A stretch of 64,000 nucleotides of DNA. It comes from Serratia ficaria (lineage in GTDB: Bacteria > Pseudomonadota > Gammaproteobacteria > Enterobacterales > Enterobacteriaceae). Below the pieces are notes generated by a model. That model saw only the letters and a program-made list of their open reading frames with translations. It was not told the DNA's origin and ran no database searches. Position numbers and translations under genes: made by a program. The DNA lies in contig NZ_LT906479.1 of the NCBI RefSeq assembly GCF_900187015.1, positions 2,666,001 through 2,730,000 on the forward strand, in the 5' to 3' direction. Below, piece after piece: positions 1 through 9,275 of this stretch. Position 1 is the first letter of the stretch. Every line of letters starts with the position of its first letter.

Positions 1-1201
1 CCGCCAGCTGTTCCTGAATGGTGCCCTTGCGCGCCAGCGCATCGGCGGTTTCCTGAAACGCCGTCTGCACCGCCTTTTCATAGGTGGCGACGTACAGATC
101 CTTCTGCGCCTTGGTGTAGTTCAGCTGCGAGGTGTTGTACCCGCCGCTGAAGATCGGCAGGCTGATGCTCGGCGCAAACGACCAGACGCCGGCGCCGTGG
201 CTGAACAGCGAAGACAGCTCGCTGCTGCCCACGCCGCCGCTGGCGGTCAGGCTGATGGTCGGGAAGAAGGCCGCGCGGGCCGAGCCGATATTGGCGTTGG
301 CCGATTTCAGGTTATGTTCGGCCTCCAGCACGTCCGGCCGGTTAAGCAGCACGGCGGACGACAGCTGCGTCGGCAGATCCGTCATGATGCCCGACAGCGA
401 TTCGATCCCCGCGGGCAGCAGATTCTCCGGCACGCTTTGCCCCACCACCAGATCCAGCGCGTTTTTCGCCTGCGCGGCGCTGGTGGTGTAGCTGGCGACG
501 TCCGAACGCGCCTGTTGGTAAACGGTATCCGCAGAGGCCACGTCGACCATCGACAAAATGCCGTTTTGCTGATTTTTGCGCGTTACCTCCAGCGACCGCT
601 TGGCGCTGTCCATCGTCTGTCGGGCGGCCGCCAGATTGCTGCGTTCCGCCGCCACCGCCACCCAGTCGGTGACGATATCGGCGATCAGCGTCAGGCGGGT
701 GCTTTTCGCCGCCTCGGAATCCGCCAAATAGGTTTCAAACGCCGCGCGCGACAGGCTGCCGTTCTTGCCGAACAGATCCAGCTCAAAGGCGCTGGTGCCG
801 GCCGTGGCCTCATAGCTTTGGCTGATGGCGGTGGCGTTGCCGCTGCCGGTCAGCGCCCGCCCGCGGCTGCCGTCTGCGCCGGCGTTAATGGTCGGGAACA
901 GCGCCGAACGCTGCTCGCCGTACAGCGCCCGCGCCGATTCGATGTTAGCGATCGCTTCCCGCAGATCGCGGCTGCTGTTCAGCCCCATCGCCACCACCTG
1001 CCGCAGTTGCGGATGCCGCACGTAATCGCGCCAGGCGACGTCCGGGTAGCTTAGCGACAGTTTGCCGTCCGGCGCGGCGTAAGCGGCGCCCTGCGGCAGC
1101 GCGGCCGGCACCGGCGCCGTCGGGCGCTGGTAGTCGGGATCCAGTGAAATGCAGCCCGCCAGCAACAGCGGGAGGGTCAGACTGATTAAACGTTGCAGCA
1201 C
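1..1201 (-). CDS. Outer-membrane efflux factor (OprM/CusC/TolC class), 3' end cut by the window
   Basis: This is the outer-membrane channel of a tripartite drug-efflux system, and it would dock on the adaptor and RND pump encoded upstream. The start is taken as GTG at 1201, because the ATG two bases upstream (1203) runs into a stop after five codons. From GTG the protein begins MLQRLISLTLPLLLAGC, a lipoprotein signal with a good lipobox. About 400 codons are visible and the frame is still open at base 1. The last visible stretch includes NYTKAQKDLYVATYEKAVQ, typical of the repeat near the end of the OprM family. Family members are about 460-480 residues, so roughly 70 residues are missing. 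The start nearly abuts the stop of the RND gene, so translation is probably coupled. The family is certain from sequence; the substrate is unknown. Confidence 0.9.
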   Translation of the reverse strand, partial: MLQRLISLTLPLLLAGCISLDPDYQRPTAPVPAALPQGAAYAAPDGKLSLSYPDVAWRDYVRHPQLRQVVAMGLNSSRDLREAIANIESARALYGEQRSALFPTINAGADGSRGRALTGSGNATAISQSYEATAGTSAFELDLFGKNGSLSRAAFETYLADSEAAKSTRLTLIADIVTDWVAVAAERSNLAAARQTMDSAKRSLEVTRKNQQNGILSMVDVASADTVYQQARSDVASYTTSAAQAKNALDLVVGQSVPENLLPAGIESLSGIMTDLPTQLSSAVLLNRPDVLEAEHNLKSANANIGSARAAFFPTISLTASGGVGSSELSSLFSHGAGVWSFAPSISLPIFSGGYNTSQLNYTKAQKDLYVATYEKAVQTAFQETADALARKGTIQEQLA

Positions 1202-1202
1202 A

Positions 1203-4200
1203 TTATTCTCCTGCCTGCGGTTGGGAGCTTGCGGGCTGTTTGGCGGCGGGCTTGCGGGTAAACATGCGGCGCACCAGCACATAGAACAGCGGCACAAAGA
1301 AGATAGCCAACGCGGTGGCGGTTATCGTGCCGCCGATGATGCCGGTGCCGATGGCGATGCGGCTGTTGGCGCCGGCGCCGCTGGAGACCGCCAGCGGCAA
1401 CACCCCGGCGGTAAACGCCAGCGAGGTCATCAGGATCGGCCGCAGACGCATGCGCGAAGCGTGGATCGCCGCGGCGATCGGCGTTTCACCGCGCTGATGC
1501 ATCTCTTCGGCAAACTCGACGATCAGAATGGCGTTCTTCGCCGACAATCCGATGATGGTCAGCAGCGCCACCTGGAAGTAGATGTCGTTTTCCAGGCCGC
1601 GCAGGGTGATCGCCAGCAGCGATCCCACCACGCCCATCGGCACCACCAACATCACCGCGAACGGGATCGACCAGCTCTCATACAACGCCGCCAGGCACAG
1701 GAACACCACGATCAGCGAGATGGCGTACAGCGAAGCCGCCTGGCCGCTGGTCAACCGTTCCTGATAGGAAAGCCCGCTCCAGGAATAGCTGCTGTTGGCC
1801 GAAAACTTGGCCGCCAGCTTTTCGATCTCGGTCATCGCGGTGCCGGAGCTGGTGCCCGGCGCACCCTGGCCGGTGATCTCGAAGGACGACAGCCCGTTAT
1901 AGCGCGACAGATTTTCCGGCCCGTAGATCCAGTGCGAGGAGGCAAAGGCCGAGAACGGCGTCATGCTGCTGGCGCCGGACGCGTTGGTGCCGCGCACGAA
2001 CCACTTATCGAGATCTTCCGGTTTGGAACGAAACTCCACGTCGCCCTGCATATAGACTTTCTTCACCCGGTTGCGGTCAATAAAGTCATTGATGTAGGTG
2101 CTGCCGAACGAACTGCTGAGGGTGCTGTTGACGTCTGCGGCGCCCAGGCCGAGCGCCTGCAGTTTGTCGTTATCAATGTCCACCTGCAGCTGCGGCGTGT
2201 CCGGCAAGGTATTGGCCCGCACCGCAAGCAGCGCGGGATTTTTGCCGGCGGCGGCGATGATTTGATCGCGCATCGTCTGCAGTTCCGCCCGGGTGGTGGC
2301 CCCTTTGGCCTGCAGTTCGAAGGTAAAGCCGTCGGACTGGCCGAAGCCGTCGATCGCCGGCGGGCTCATGGAGAATACCTGTGCGTCGCGGATGCCGGCG
2401 AAGTGCGCCATGGCGCGCTTGGCGATGGCGTCGGCGGTATTTTCGCCGCCGCTGCGCTGGCTCCAGTCCTTGAGGCTGACGAAGGCCATGCCGGCGTTTT
2501 GTCCGCTGCCGCTGAAGCCGAAGCCGTTAATGGTGAAGATGGTGTTGACGTTGGCTTTTTCCTCGTTGAGGAAATAATCCTTCACCGCGTCGCTGACCGC
2601 CGAGGTGCGCGCGTTGGTGGCCCCGGCCGGCAGCGTGTACTGCACCATCACCACGCCCTGATCTTCGTTGGGCAGGAAGCCGGTCGGCAACCGCATATAC
2701 ATCACCGCGGCGGCGATCAACAGCAGCCCGTAAATCAGCAGATAACGCGTTGGGCGGTGGATCACCCGGCCGACCTTGTCGGCGTACTTCTCCTGCAGGC
2801 GATCATAGCCGCGGTTGAACCGGCCGAGCGGCCCCTTGTCGGTCAACGCCTCATGCGCCGGCTTCAGCAACGTGGCGCACAGCGCCGGCGCCAGGGTCAG
2901 CGCCAGCACCACCGACAGCACCATCGAGGAAACGATGGTGACCGAAAACTGACGGTAGATAACGCCGGTGGAGCCGCCGAAGAACGCCATCGGCAGAAAC
3001 ACCGCCGACAGCACCATGGCGATGCCGACCAGCGCGCCGGTGATCTCTTTCATCGACTTTTCGGTCGCCTCGCGCGGCGGCAGCCGCTCTTCGCGCATCA
3101 CGCGCTCGACGTTCTCCACCACCACGATGGCGTCATCCACCAACAGGCCGATCGCCAGCACCATGCCGAACAGCGTCAGGGTGTTGATCGAATAACCGAA
3201 GGCGGCCAGCACGCCAAAAGTGCCGAGCAACACCACCGGCACCGTAATGGTCGGGATCAGCGTGGTGCGCAGGTTCTGCAGGAACACGAACATCACGATC
3301 ACCACCAGCACCACCGCCTCGAACAACGTTTTCACCACCTCTTCGATCGAGATGTTGATAAAGTCGGTGCTGTCTTTCGGGTAGGCCACCTTGTAGCCGT
3401 TGGGCATCGAGGCCTGATATTCCGCCACCTTGGCCTTCACCAGCTTGGCGGTATTGAGCGCGTTGGCCCCGGCGGCCAGCTTGACCGCTATGCCCGAGGC
3501 CGGATGGCCGTTCAGCCGGGCGCTGGACGAGTAATCCTCGTTGCCCAGCTCAACCCGCGCCACGTCGCCCAGCCGCACCAGCGCCCCGCTGCTGTCGCTT
3601 TTCAGCACGATGTTGCGGAACTGCTCCGGCGTTTGCAGGCGCGACTGCGCCTTCACGGTGGCGGTCAGTTGCTGATCGGCGCCGGACGGCAAATCACCGA
3701 CCTTGCCGGCGGACACCTGGGTGTTTTGCGCCTCGATCGCCGTCTCCACGTCGGAGGGCATCAGCGAATAAGACGCCAGCCTGGTGGGGTTCAGCCAGAT
3801 GCGCATGGCGTATTCCGAACCGAACACCTGCACGTCGCCGACGCCCTCGATGCGCGACAGCGGATCCTGCAGGTTGCTCACCAGGTAATCGGAGATGTCG
3901 GCCATCGTCGCCTTGTCGGTTTCATCATACAGGCCGACGATCAGCAGAAAGCTGTTCTGGGATTTCTTGACCGTCACCCCTTGCGCGGTCACCTCGCTCG
4001 GCAGGCGGCTTTCCGCCTGCTGCACCTTGTTCTGCACCTGCACCTGGGCGATGTCCGGATCGGTGCCCTGATCGAAGGTGACCTTAATGCTCACCGAGCC
4101 GTCGGAGCTGCTGGTCGAAGAGAAATACAGCAGGCCATCCAGCCCGGTCAACTGCTGCTCAATCACCTGGGTGACGCTGTTTTCCAGCGTTTCGGCATCG

Positions 4201-4355
4201 GCGCCCGGATAGGTGGCGGCAATGGAAATCTGCGGCGGCGAAACGTCGGGATACTGCGAGATCGGCAGCGAGTTGATCGACATCAGGCCGCACAGCATGA
4301 TGATGATGGCGATCACCCAGGCGAACACCGGCCGCCGGATAAAGAACTGCGCCAT
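1203..4355 (-). CDS. RND (HAE1/AcrB family) multidrug efflux permease
   Basis: This is the inner-membrane proton/drug antiporter of the tripartite pump. The 1050-residue product is full length for HAE1 pumps. It starts MAQFFIRRPVFAWVIAIIIM (TM1, with the conserved FFIRRP start) and ends with a lysine-rich cytoplasmic tail. The TM4 motif GLLVDDAIVVVENVERVM carries the paired Asp residues of the proton relay, and GLSAKNAILIVEFAEE near residue 950 is TM10 with its conserved Lys. Two large periplasmic loops lie between TM1-TM2 and TM7-TM8. It is one base downstream of the adaptor gene and abuts the outer-membrane gene, so the three form one operon. It resembles AcrB, MexB and EefB pumps. I do not assign it to a named Serratia sde system. 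Confidence 0.96.
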   Translation of the reverse strand: MAQFFIRRPVFAWVIAIIIMLCGLMSINSLPISQYPDVSPPQISIAATYPGADAETLENSVTQVIEQQLTGLDGLLYFSSTSSSDGSVSIKVTFDQGTDPDIAQVQVQNKVQQAESRLPSEVTAQGVTVKKSQNSFLLIVGLYDETDKATMADISDYLVSNLQDPLSRIEGVGDVQVFGSEYAMRIWLNPTRLASYSLMPSDVETAIEAQNTQVSAGKVGDLPSGADQQLTATVKAQSRLQTPEQFRNIVLKSDSSGALVRLGDVARVELGNEDYSSSARLNGHPASGIAVKLAAGANALNTAKLVKAKVAEYQASMPNGYKVAYPKDSTDFINISIEEVVKTLFEAVVLVVIVMFVFLQNLRTTLIPTITVPVVLLGTFGVLAAFGYSINTLTLFGMVLAIGLLVDDAIVVVENVERVMREERLPPREATEKSMKEITGALVGIAMVLSAVFLPMAFFGGSTGVIYRQFSVTIVSSMVLSVVLALTLAPALCATLLKPAHEALTDKGPLGRFNRGYDRLQEKYADKVGRVIHRPTRYLLIYGLLLIAAAVMYMRLPTGFLPNEDQGVVMVQYTLPAGATNARTSAVSDAVKDYFLNEEKANVNTIFTINGFGFSGSGQNAGMAFVSLKDWSQRSGGENTADAIAKRAMAHFAGIRDAQVFSMSPPAIDGFGQSDGFTFELQAKGATTRAELQTMRDQIIAAAGKNPALLAVRANTLPDTPQLQVDIDNDKLQALGLGAADVNSTLSSSFGSTYINDFIDRNRVKKVYMQGDVEFRSKPEDLDKWFVRGTNASGASSMTPFSAFASSHWIYGPENLSRYNGLSSFEITGQGAPGTSSGTAMTEIEKLAAKFSANSSYSWSGLSYQERLTSGQAASLYAISLIVVFLCLAALYESWSIPFAVMLVVPMGVVGSLLAITLRGLENDIYFQVALLTIIGLSAKNAILIVEFAEEMHQRGETPIAAAIHASRMRLRPILMTSLAFTAGVLPLAVSSGAGANSRIAIGTGIIGGTITATALAIFFVPLFYVLVRRMFTRKPAAKQPASSQPQAGE

Positions 4356-4356
4356 A

Positions 4357-5499
4357 TTACTGCACCCCGCTCTGGGCGTTGCCGGTTTGCACTTCCACCG
4401 GTTTGACCGCCACGCCGGCGGCCACCTTGTTGGTGCCCTCGACGATCAGCCGATCGCCCTCTTTCAGCCCGCTGCCGATCAGCCAGCGGCTGCCGATCGT
4501 CCGTTCGGCGGTCACGGTGCGCTGCGCAACCTTGTTTTGCGCGTCCACCACCAGTGCGGTGGCTTCGCCCTTGGCGTTGCGCGTAATGCCCTGCTGCGGC
4601 GCCAGAATGGCCTGCGGATCGACGCCGTTGTCTACCTTGGCGTGCACGTACATGCCCGGCAGCAGTTCATGCTCCGGGTTGGGGAACACCGCACGCAACG
4701 TCACCGAGCCGGTGGATTCGTCGACCGACACCTCGGTCAGTTCCAGCCTGCCGTCGTGCCCATAGGGAGTGCCGTCCTCCAGCTTGATGGCCACCGGGGT
4801 CGATTCCGCATGCTGCAGCGACGCCTGCTGGCGCCGCAGCTTAAGCAACTGCGCGCTGGACTGGGTCAGATCGACGTAAATCGGATCCAGCGCGCGAATG
4901 GTGGCCAGCGCGTCGGTCTGGCTGGCGGTCACCAGCGCGCCCGGCGTCACCGAAGAAATGCCGATGCGGCCGGAGATCGGCGCGCGCACCCGGGTGTATT
5001 CGAGGTTGATGCGCGCCGACTCGAGCGCCGCCTGATACTGCGCCACCGAGGCCGTCGCCTCCAGGTAGCTGGCCTGCGCGTCGTCCGCATCCTGCCTGGA
5101 TACGCCATTCTCCTTGACCAGCGCCGCGTAGCGTTGCGCCTTCAGGCGCGCGGATTTCACCGTCGCCTGGGCGTTTTTCAACTGGGCGGCGGCCTGATCG
5201 TAGCTGGCCTGATAGGTGGCGGGATCGATTTGATACAGCACCTGGCCGGCCTTAACCTCGGCGCCTTCGGTAAACAACCGCCGTTTGATGATGCCGTCAA
5301 CCTGCGGCCGCACGTCGGAAGTCATGGTGGCGTTAACCCGGCCGGTCAGTTCGCTGCTCAGGGTCACCGGCTGACCGTGAAGCGTGACCACCCCCACTTC
5401 CTGCTCGCCGCCCGCTCCCGCAGGCGCGCCGCCGCTTTGCCCATCGCAGGCGGCCAGCAATAATGACAGGCTGACAAGAAAAATCGTTTTTCTCTGCAT
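4357..5499 (-). CDS. RND periplasmic adaptor (membrane fusion) lipoprotein
   Basis: This adaptor bridges the RND pump and the outer-membrane channel. The 380-residue product begins with a lipoprotein signal ending LLLAAC, so Cys18 is the likely lipid anchor. The biotinyl-lipoyl-like hairpin domain includes VDGIIKRRLFTEGAEVKAG and the second half RVRAPISGRIGISSVTPGAL. Between them is an Ala/Gln-rich alpha-helical hairpin (about residues 95-165). The beta-barrel and membrane-proximal domains follow (PGMYVHAKVD). It is the first gene of the operon and lies one base upstream of the pump gene. A 24-base inverted repeat sits just before its start codon. Length and order of domains match AcrA/MexA/EefA proteins. 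Confidence 0.95.
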   Translation of the reverse strand: MQRKTIFLVSLSLLLAACDGQSGGAPAGAGGEQEVGVVTLHGQPVTLSSELTGRVNATMTSDVRPQVDGIIKRRLFTEGAEVKAGQVLYQIDPATYQASYDQAAAQLKNAQATVKSARLKAQRYAALVKENGVSRQDADDAQASYLEATASVAQYQAALESARINLEYTRVRAPISGRIGISSVTPGALVTASQTDALATIRALDPIYVDLTQSSAQLLKLRRQQASLQHAESTPVAIKLEDGTPYGHDGRLELTEVSVDESTGSVTLRAVFPNPEHELLPGMYVHAKVDNGVDPQAILAPQQGITRNAKGEATALVVDAQNKVAQRTVTAERTIGSRWLIGSGLKEGDRLIVEGTNKVAAGVAVKPVEVQTGNAQSGVQ

Positions 5500-5512
5500 T
5501 GACTATCTATCC

Positions 5513-5536
5513 TATTGAGAATGACTATTCTCAATA
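5513..5536. promoter_or_regulatory. Perfect inverted repeat ahead of the RND operon (likely operator)
   Basis: Two perfect 10-base arms (TATTGAGAAT and ATTCTCAATA) flank the spacer GACT, 14 bases upstream of the adaptor ATG. GAGAAT half-sites resemble those in Fur boxes, but the even-length dyad does not fit the usual 7-1-7 Fur geometry. The position suggests a repressor site overlapping the promoter or leader of the pump operon. The regulator is unknown. Confidence 0.55.
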
Positions 5537-5609
5537 TATCGAATGCGGCGTTTTTAGTCTGAAAGGATTGCGTAAGGATCCCGTAAAAGTCGGTCGCAGC
5601 GCATGAGAA

Positions 5610-5632
5610 ACGCCGGCGCGAACGGCCGGCGT
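5610..5632 (-). terminator. Hairpin downstream of the MFS exporter gene
   Basis: Perfect 8-base arms (ACGCCGGC / GCCGGCGT) enclose a 7-base loop, 6 bases past the MFS stop codon. Read on the minus strand the hairpin ends in GTTTCTC, a weak U-rich tail. It probably separates the MFS transcript from the RND operon. Confidence 0.5.
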
Positions 5633-5637
5633 ACGGG

Positions 5638-7193
<1,556 letters not shown>

Positions 7194-7195
7194 AT

Positions 7196-7903
7196 ATGAG
7201 CACGCCTTTTCTCCGGTCAATGGATATTACCGCGATGACAGCACGAAACGTTCAAACTCCCGCTACGCCCCGCCGCCCCGGCAGGCCAAGCGGCGGCGGC
7301 AAAGGGGCAGACAAGCGCGAGCATCTGCTGGATACCGCATTGGATCTGTTCGCCCGCCAGGGCATTGGGGAAACCTCGCTGAACGCTATCGCCCGCGAAG
7401 CCGGCGTAACGCCGGCCATGCTGCACTACTACTTCCACAGCCGCGAGCAGCTGCTGGACGTGCTGATCGAAGAGCGCTTTCTGCCGGTGCGCAAGGCCGC
7501 CGGCGAGGTGTTCAACGCCAACGCCGACGATCCGCTCGCCGCCTTCACCCAGCTGGCGCAGCGTTTTATCGACATCGCGCTTGAGCACCCGTGGTTCGCC
7601 CCGCTATGGCTGCGTGAAGTGATCAGTGAAAGCGGCGTATTGAAACAGCGCATGGACCAACGCTACGGCGACGACCACCGCAAGGCGGCGCTGCAGTCGA
7701 TCGCCCGCTGGCAGGCGCAGGGCCGGTTAAACCCCGGGCTGGAACCCTCCCTGCTGTTTATCACCCTGTTCGGCATCACGCTGCTGCCGCTGGCAACCGC
7801 GCCCAAATGGCGGCGTGACGAAGATAACGGCCCGCTGCGGGCGGAGGACATCGCGCGGCACGCCATTGCACTGCTGCGCCAGGGATTGGCGCCACAGCGC
7901 TGA
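7196..7903 (+). CDS. TetR/AcrR family transcriptional regulator
   Basis: This is a DNA-binding repressor, probably of the divergent MFS exporter. The N-terminal helix-turn-helix is visible as ALDLFARQGIGETSLNAIAR followed by EAGVTPAMLHYYFHSREQLL, the classic TetR recognition-helix region. The C-terminal half is the ligand-binding and dimer domain. The longest frame gives 235 residues, but the first ATG has no Shine-Dalgarno sequence. Internal ATGs at 7220 and 7235 are possible; from 7235 the protein starts MTARNVQTPATPRRPGRPSG and is about 222 residues, closer to the family norm. The Pro/Arg/Gly-rich tail before the HTH is common in this family. The ligand is unknown. Confidence 0.93.
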   Translation: MSTPFLRSMDITAMTARNVQTPATPRRPGRPSGGGKGADKREHLLDTALDLFARQGIGETSLNAIAREAGVTPAMLHYYFHSREQLLDVLIEERFLPVRKAAGEVFNANADDPLAAFTQLAQRFIDIALEHPWFAPLWLREVISESGVLKQRMDQRYGDDHRKAALQSIARWQAQGRLNPGLEPSLLFITLFGITLLPLATAPKWRRDEDNGPLRAEDIARHAIALLRQGLAPQR

Positions 7904-7918
7904 TCGCAGACTCATTTT

Positions 7919-7945
7919 GGTGCGGGCCGTTCCCGCATCAGGTGC
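7919..7945. promoter_or_regulatory. Small hairpin and paired GGTGC motifs upstream of ansB
   Basis: TGCGGG and CCCGCA form a 6-base stem (7921-7937). Two GGTGC pentamers start 22 bases apart (7919 and 7941). The hairpin could terminate the TetR transcript, though it lacks a T-run. The GGTGC repeats resemble NtrC half-sites and lie upstream of a sigma-54-type promoter. This is weak evidence. Confidence 0.25.
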
Positions 7946-7997
7946 AAAACCCGCCCGGCCACGCCTTCTGCGGCCCTAGCGCCGCCGATAAACGAAC

Positions 7998-8013
7998 TGG
8001 CACCCTTCTTGCT
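7998..8013 (+). promoter_or_regulatory. Sigma-54 (RpoN) type promoter for the asparaginase gene
   Basis: TGGCAC, five bases, then TTGCT: the invariant GG (7999-8000) and GC (8011-8012) dinucleotides have the required 10-base spacing. The match to TGGCACG-N4-TTGCW is complete except at one position. Transcription would start near 8024, leaving a leader of about 35 bases with an AGGGG ribosome site. Sigma-54 control fits nitrogen-limited use of asparagine. Confidence 0.6.
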
Positions 8014-8058
8014 TTGAGCTCTCCTGCTTATTTGGCTTATTAATCAGGGGTTACGCTT

Positions 8059-9108
8059 ATGCTTCACCATATCAGAACGGCATTTATCATCGTCATACTT
8101 GGCATTGTCGGCGCGGCGAACGCCGCCGGGGAACGGCCGCACATCGTGATCCTGGCTACCGGCGGCACCATCGCCGGCTCCGCCGCCTCCAATACGCAAA
8201 CCACCGGCTACCAGGCCGGCGCGCTGGGGGTGGATACGCTGATCGCCGCGGTGCCGGAAATGCAGAAAATCGCGCGGGTGGACGGCGAGCAAATCGCCAA
8301 TATCGGCAGCGAGAACATGACCAGCGAGATATTGCTCACGCTGTCGAAGCGGGTCAACGCGCTGCTGGCGCGCGACGATGTCGATGGCGTGGTGATCACC
8401 CACGGGACGGATACCCTCGACGAGTCGCCGTACTTCCTTAACCTGACGGTGAAAAGCGACAAGCCGGTGGTGTTCACCGCCGCCATGCGCCCGGCCACCG
8501 CCATCAGCGCCGACGGCCCGATGAACCTGCTGGATGCCGTTACCGTGGCGGCCGACAAGCGCGCCGCCGGGCGCGGCGTCATGGTGGTGCTGAACGATCG
8601 CATCGGCTCCGCGCGCTTCACCAGCAAAACCAACGCCACCACCCTGGACACCTTCAAAGCGCCGGAAGAAGGCTATCTGGGCGCGATCGTCGGCGGCAAG
8701 CCGTATTTCGAAACCCGGGTGGACAAGATCCACACCCAACGCTCGGTGTTCGACGTGCGCAACCTCAGCGCCCTGCCGAAGGTCGACATCATTTACGGCT
8801 ATCAGGACGATCCGGAGTACATGTATGACGCCGCCATCGCCCATAAGGTCGACGGCATTGTCTACGCCGGCACCGGCGCCGGATCGGTTTCGGTACGCAG
8901 TTCGGCCGGCATCAAAAAGGCCGAAAAGGCCGGCGTCACCGTGGTGCGCGCCAGCCGCACCGGCGGCGGCATCGTGCCGGAAGACGCCGGCCAGCCCGGC
9001 CTGGTTTCCGACTCGCTCAACCCCGCCAAGGCGCGCATTCTGCTGATGCTGGCGCTGACCAAAACCCACAATCCGCAGGTGATCCAGGACTACTTCCACG
9101 CCTACTGA
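8059..9108 (+). CDS. ansB: Periplasmic L-asparaginase, type II
   Basis: It hydrolyses L-asparagine to aspartate and ammonia in the periplasm. The 349-residue precursor begins with a Sec signal peptide ending near GAANAA (residue 23). Both asparaginase signatures are present: [10 protein letters not shown], with nucleophile Thr37 (Thr12 of mature E. coli AnsB), and HGTDT with Thr117 and Asp118 (Thr89/Asp90). AMRP and SADGPMNL follow, as in the family. The conserved C-terminal region [13 protein letters not shown] is intact. The ORF starts with ATG 8 bases after AGGGG. A sigma-54-type promoter precedes it and a gamma-glutamyltranspeptidase gene follows 167 bases later, suggesting shared use in scavenging amide and glutamyl nitrogen. 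Confidence 0.95.
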   Translation: MLHHIRTAFIIVILGIVGAANAAGERPHIVILATGGTIAGSAASNTQTTGYQAGALGVDTLIAAVPEMQKIARVDGEQIANIGSENMTSEILLTLSKRVNALLARDDVDGVVITHGTDTLDESPYFLNLTVKSDKPVVFTAAMRPATAISADGPMNLLDAVTVAADKRAAGRGVMVVLNDRIGSARFTSKTNATTLDTFKAPEEGYLGAIVGGKPYFETRVDKIHTQRSVFDVRNLSALPKVDIIYGYQDDPEYMYDAAIAHKVDGIVYAGTGAGSVSVRSSAGIKKAEKAGVTVVRASRTGGGIVPEDAGQPGLVSDSLNPAKARILLMLALTKTHNPQVIQDYFHAY

Positions 9109-9153
9109 TGCGGCCAACCCGGTTTAACGCTTCAGGTCACGGTTCCTTATCTT

Positions 9154-9175
9154 GGTCAGGCGTCGCCGCCTGACC
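9154..9175. terminator. Hairpin between ansB and ggt
   Basis: Perfect 9-base stem GGTCAGGCG / CGCCTGACC with loop TCGC, 46 bases past the ansB stop. There is no T-run after it, so it may be a partial terminator, an mRNA-stabilising end, or a Rho-linked site rather than a full intrinsic terminator. Confidence 0.4.
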
Positions 9176-9275
9176 GCTGCTACCTTCAATAAAGCGCCGA
9201 AAAAGCGCTAAGCCTCTGTTTAAAAATAATTAGTTTAATTCACCTGATAATTGAATAACGCTGAAAGGATCTTCT

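Noticed and set aside
1149-4406. 1085-codon open frame on the + strand opposite the RND pump gene
   Set aside because: His/Arg/Gln-rich translation with no family features; it is the antisense shadow of a GC-rich gene. The same applies to other long antisense frames such as 18269-21505 (-) and 5644-7176 (+).
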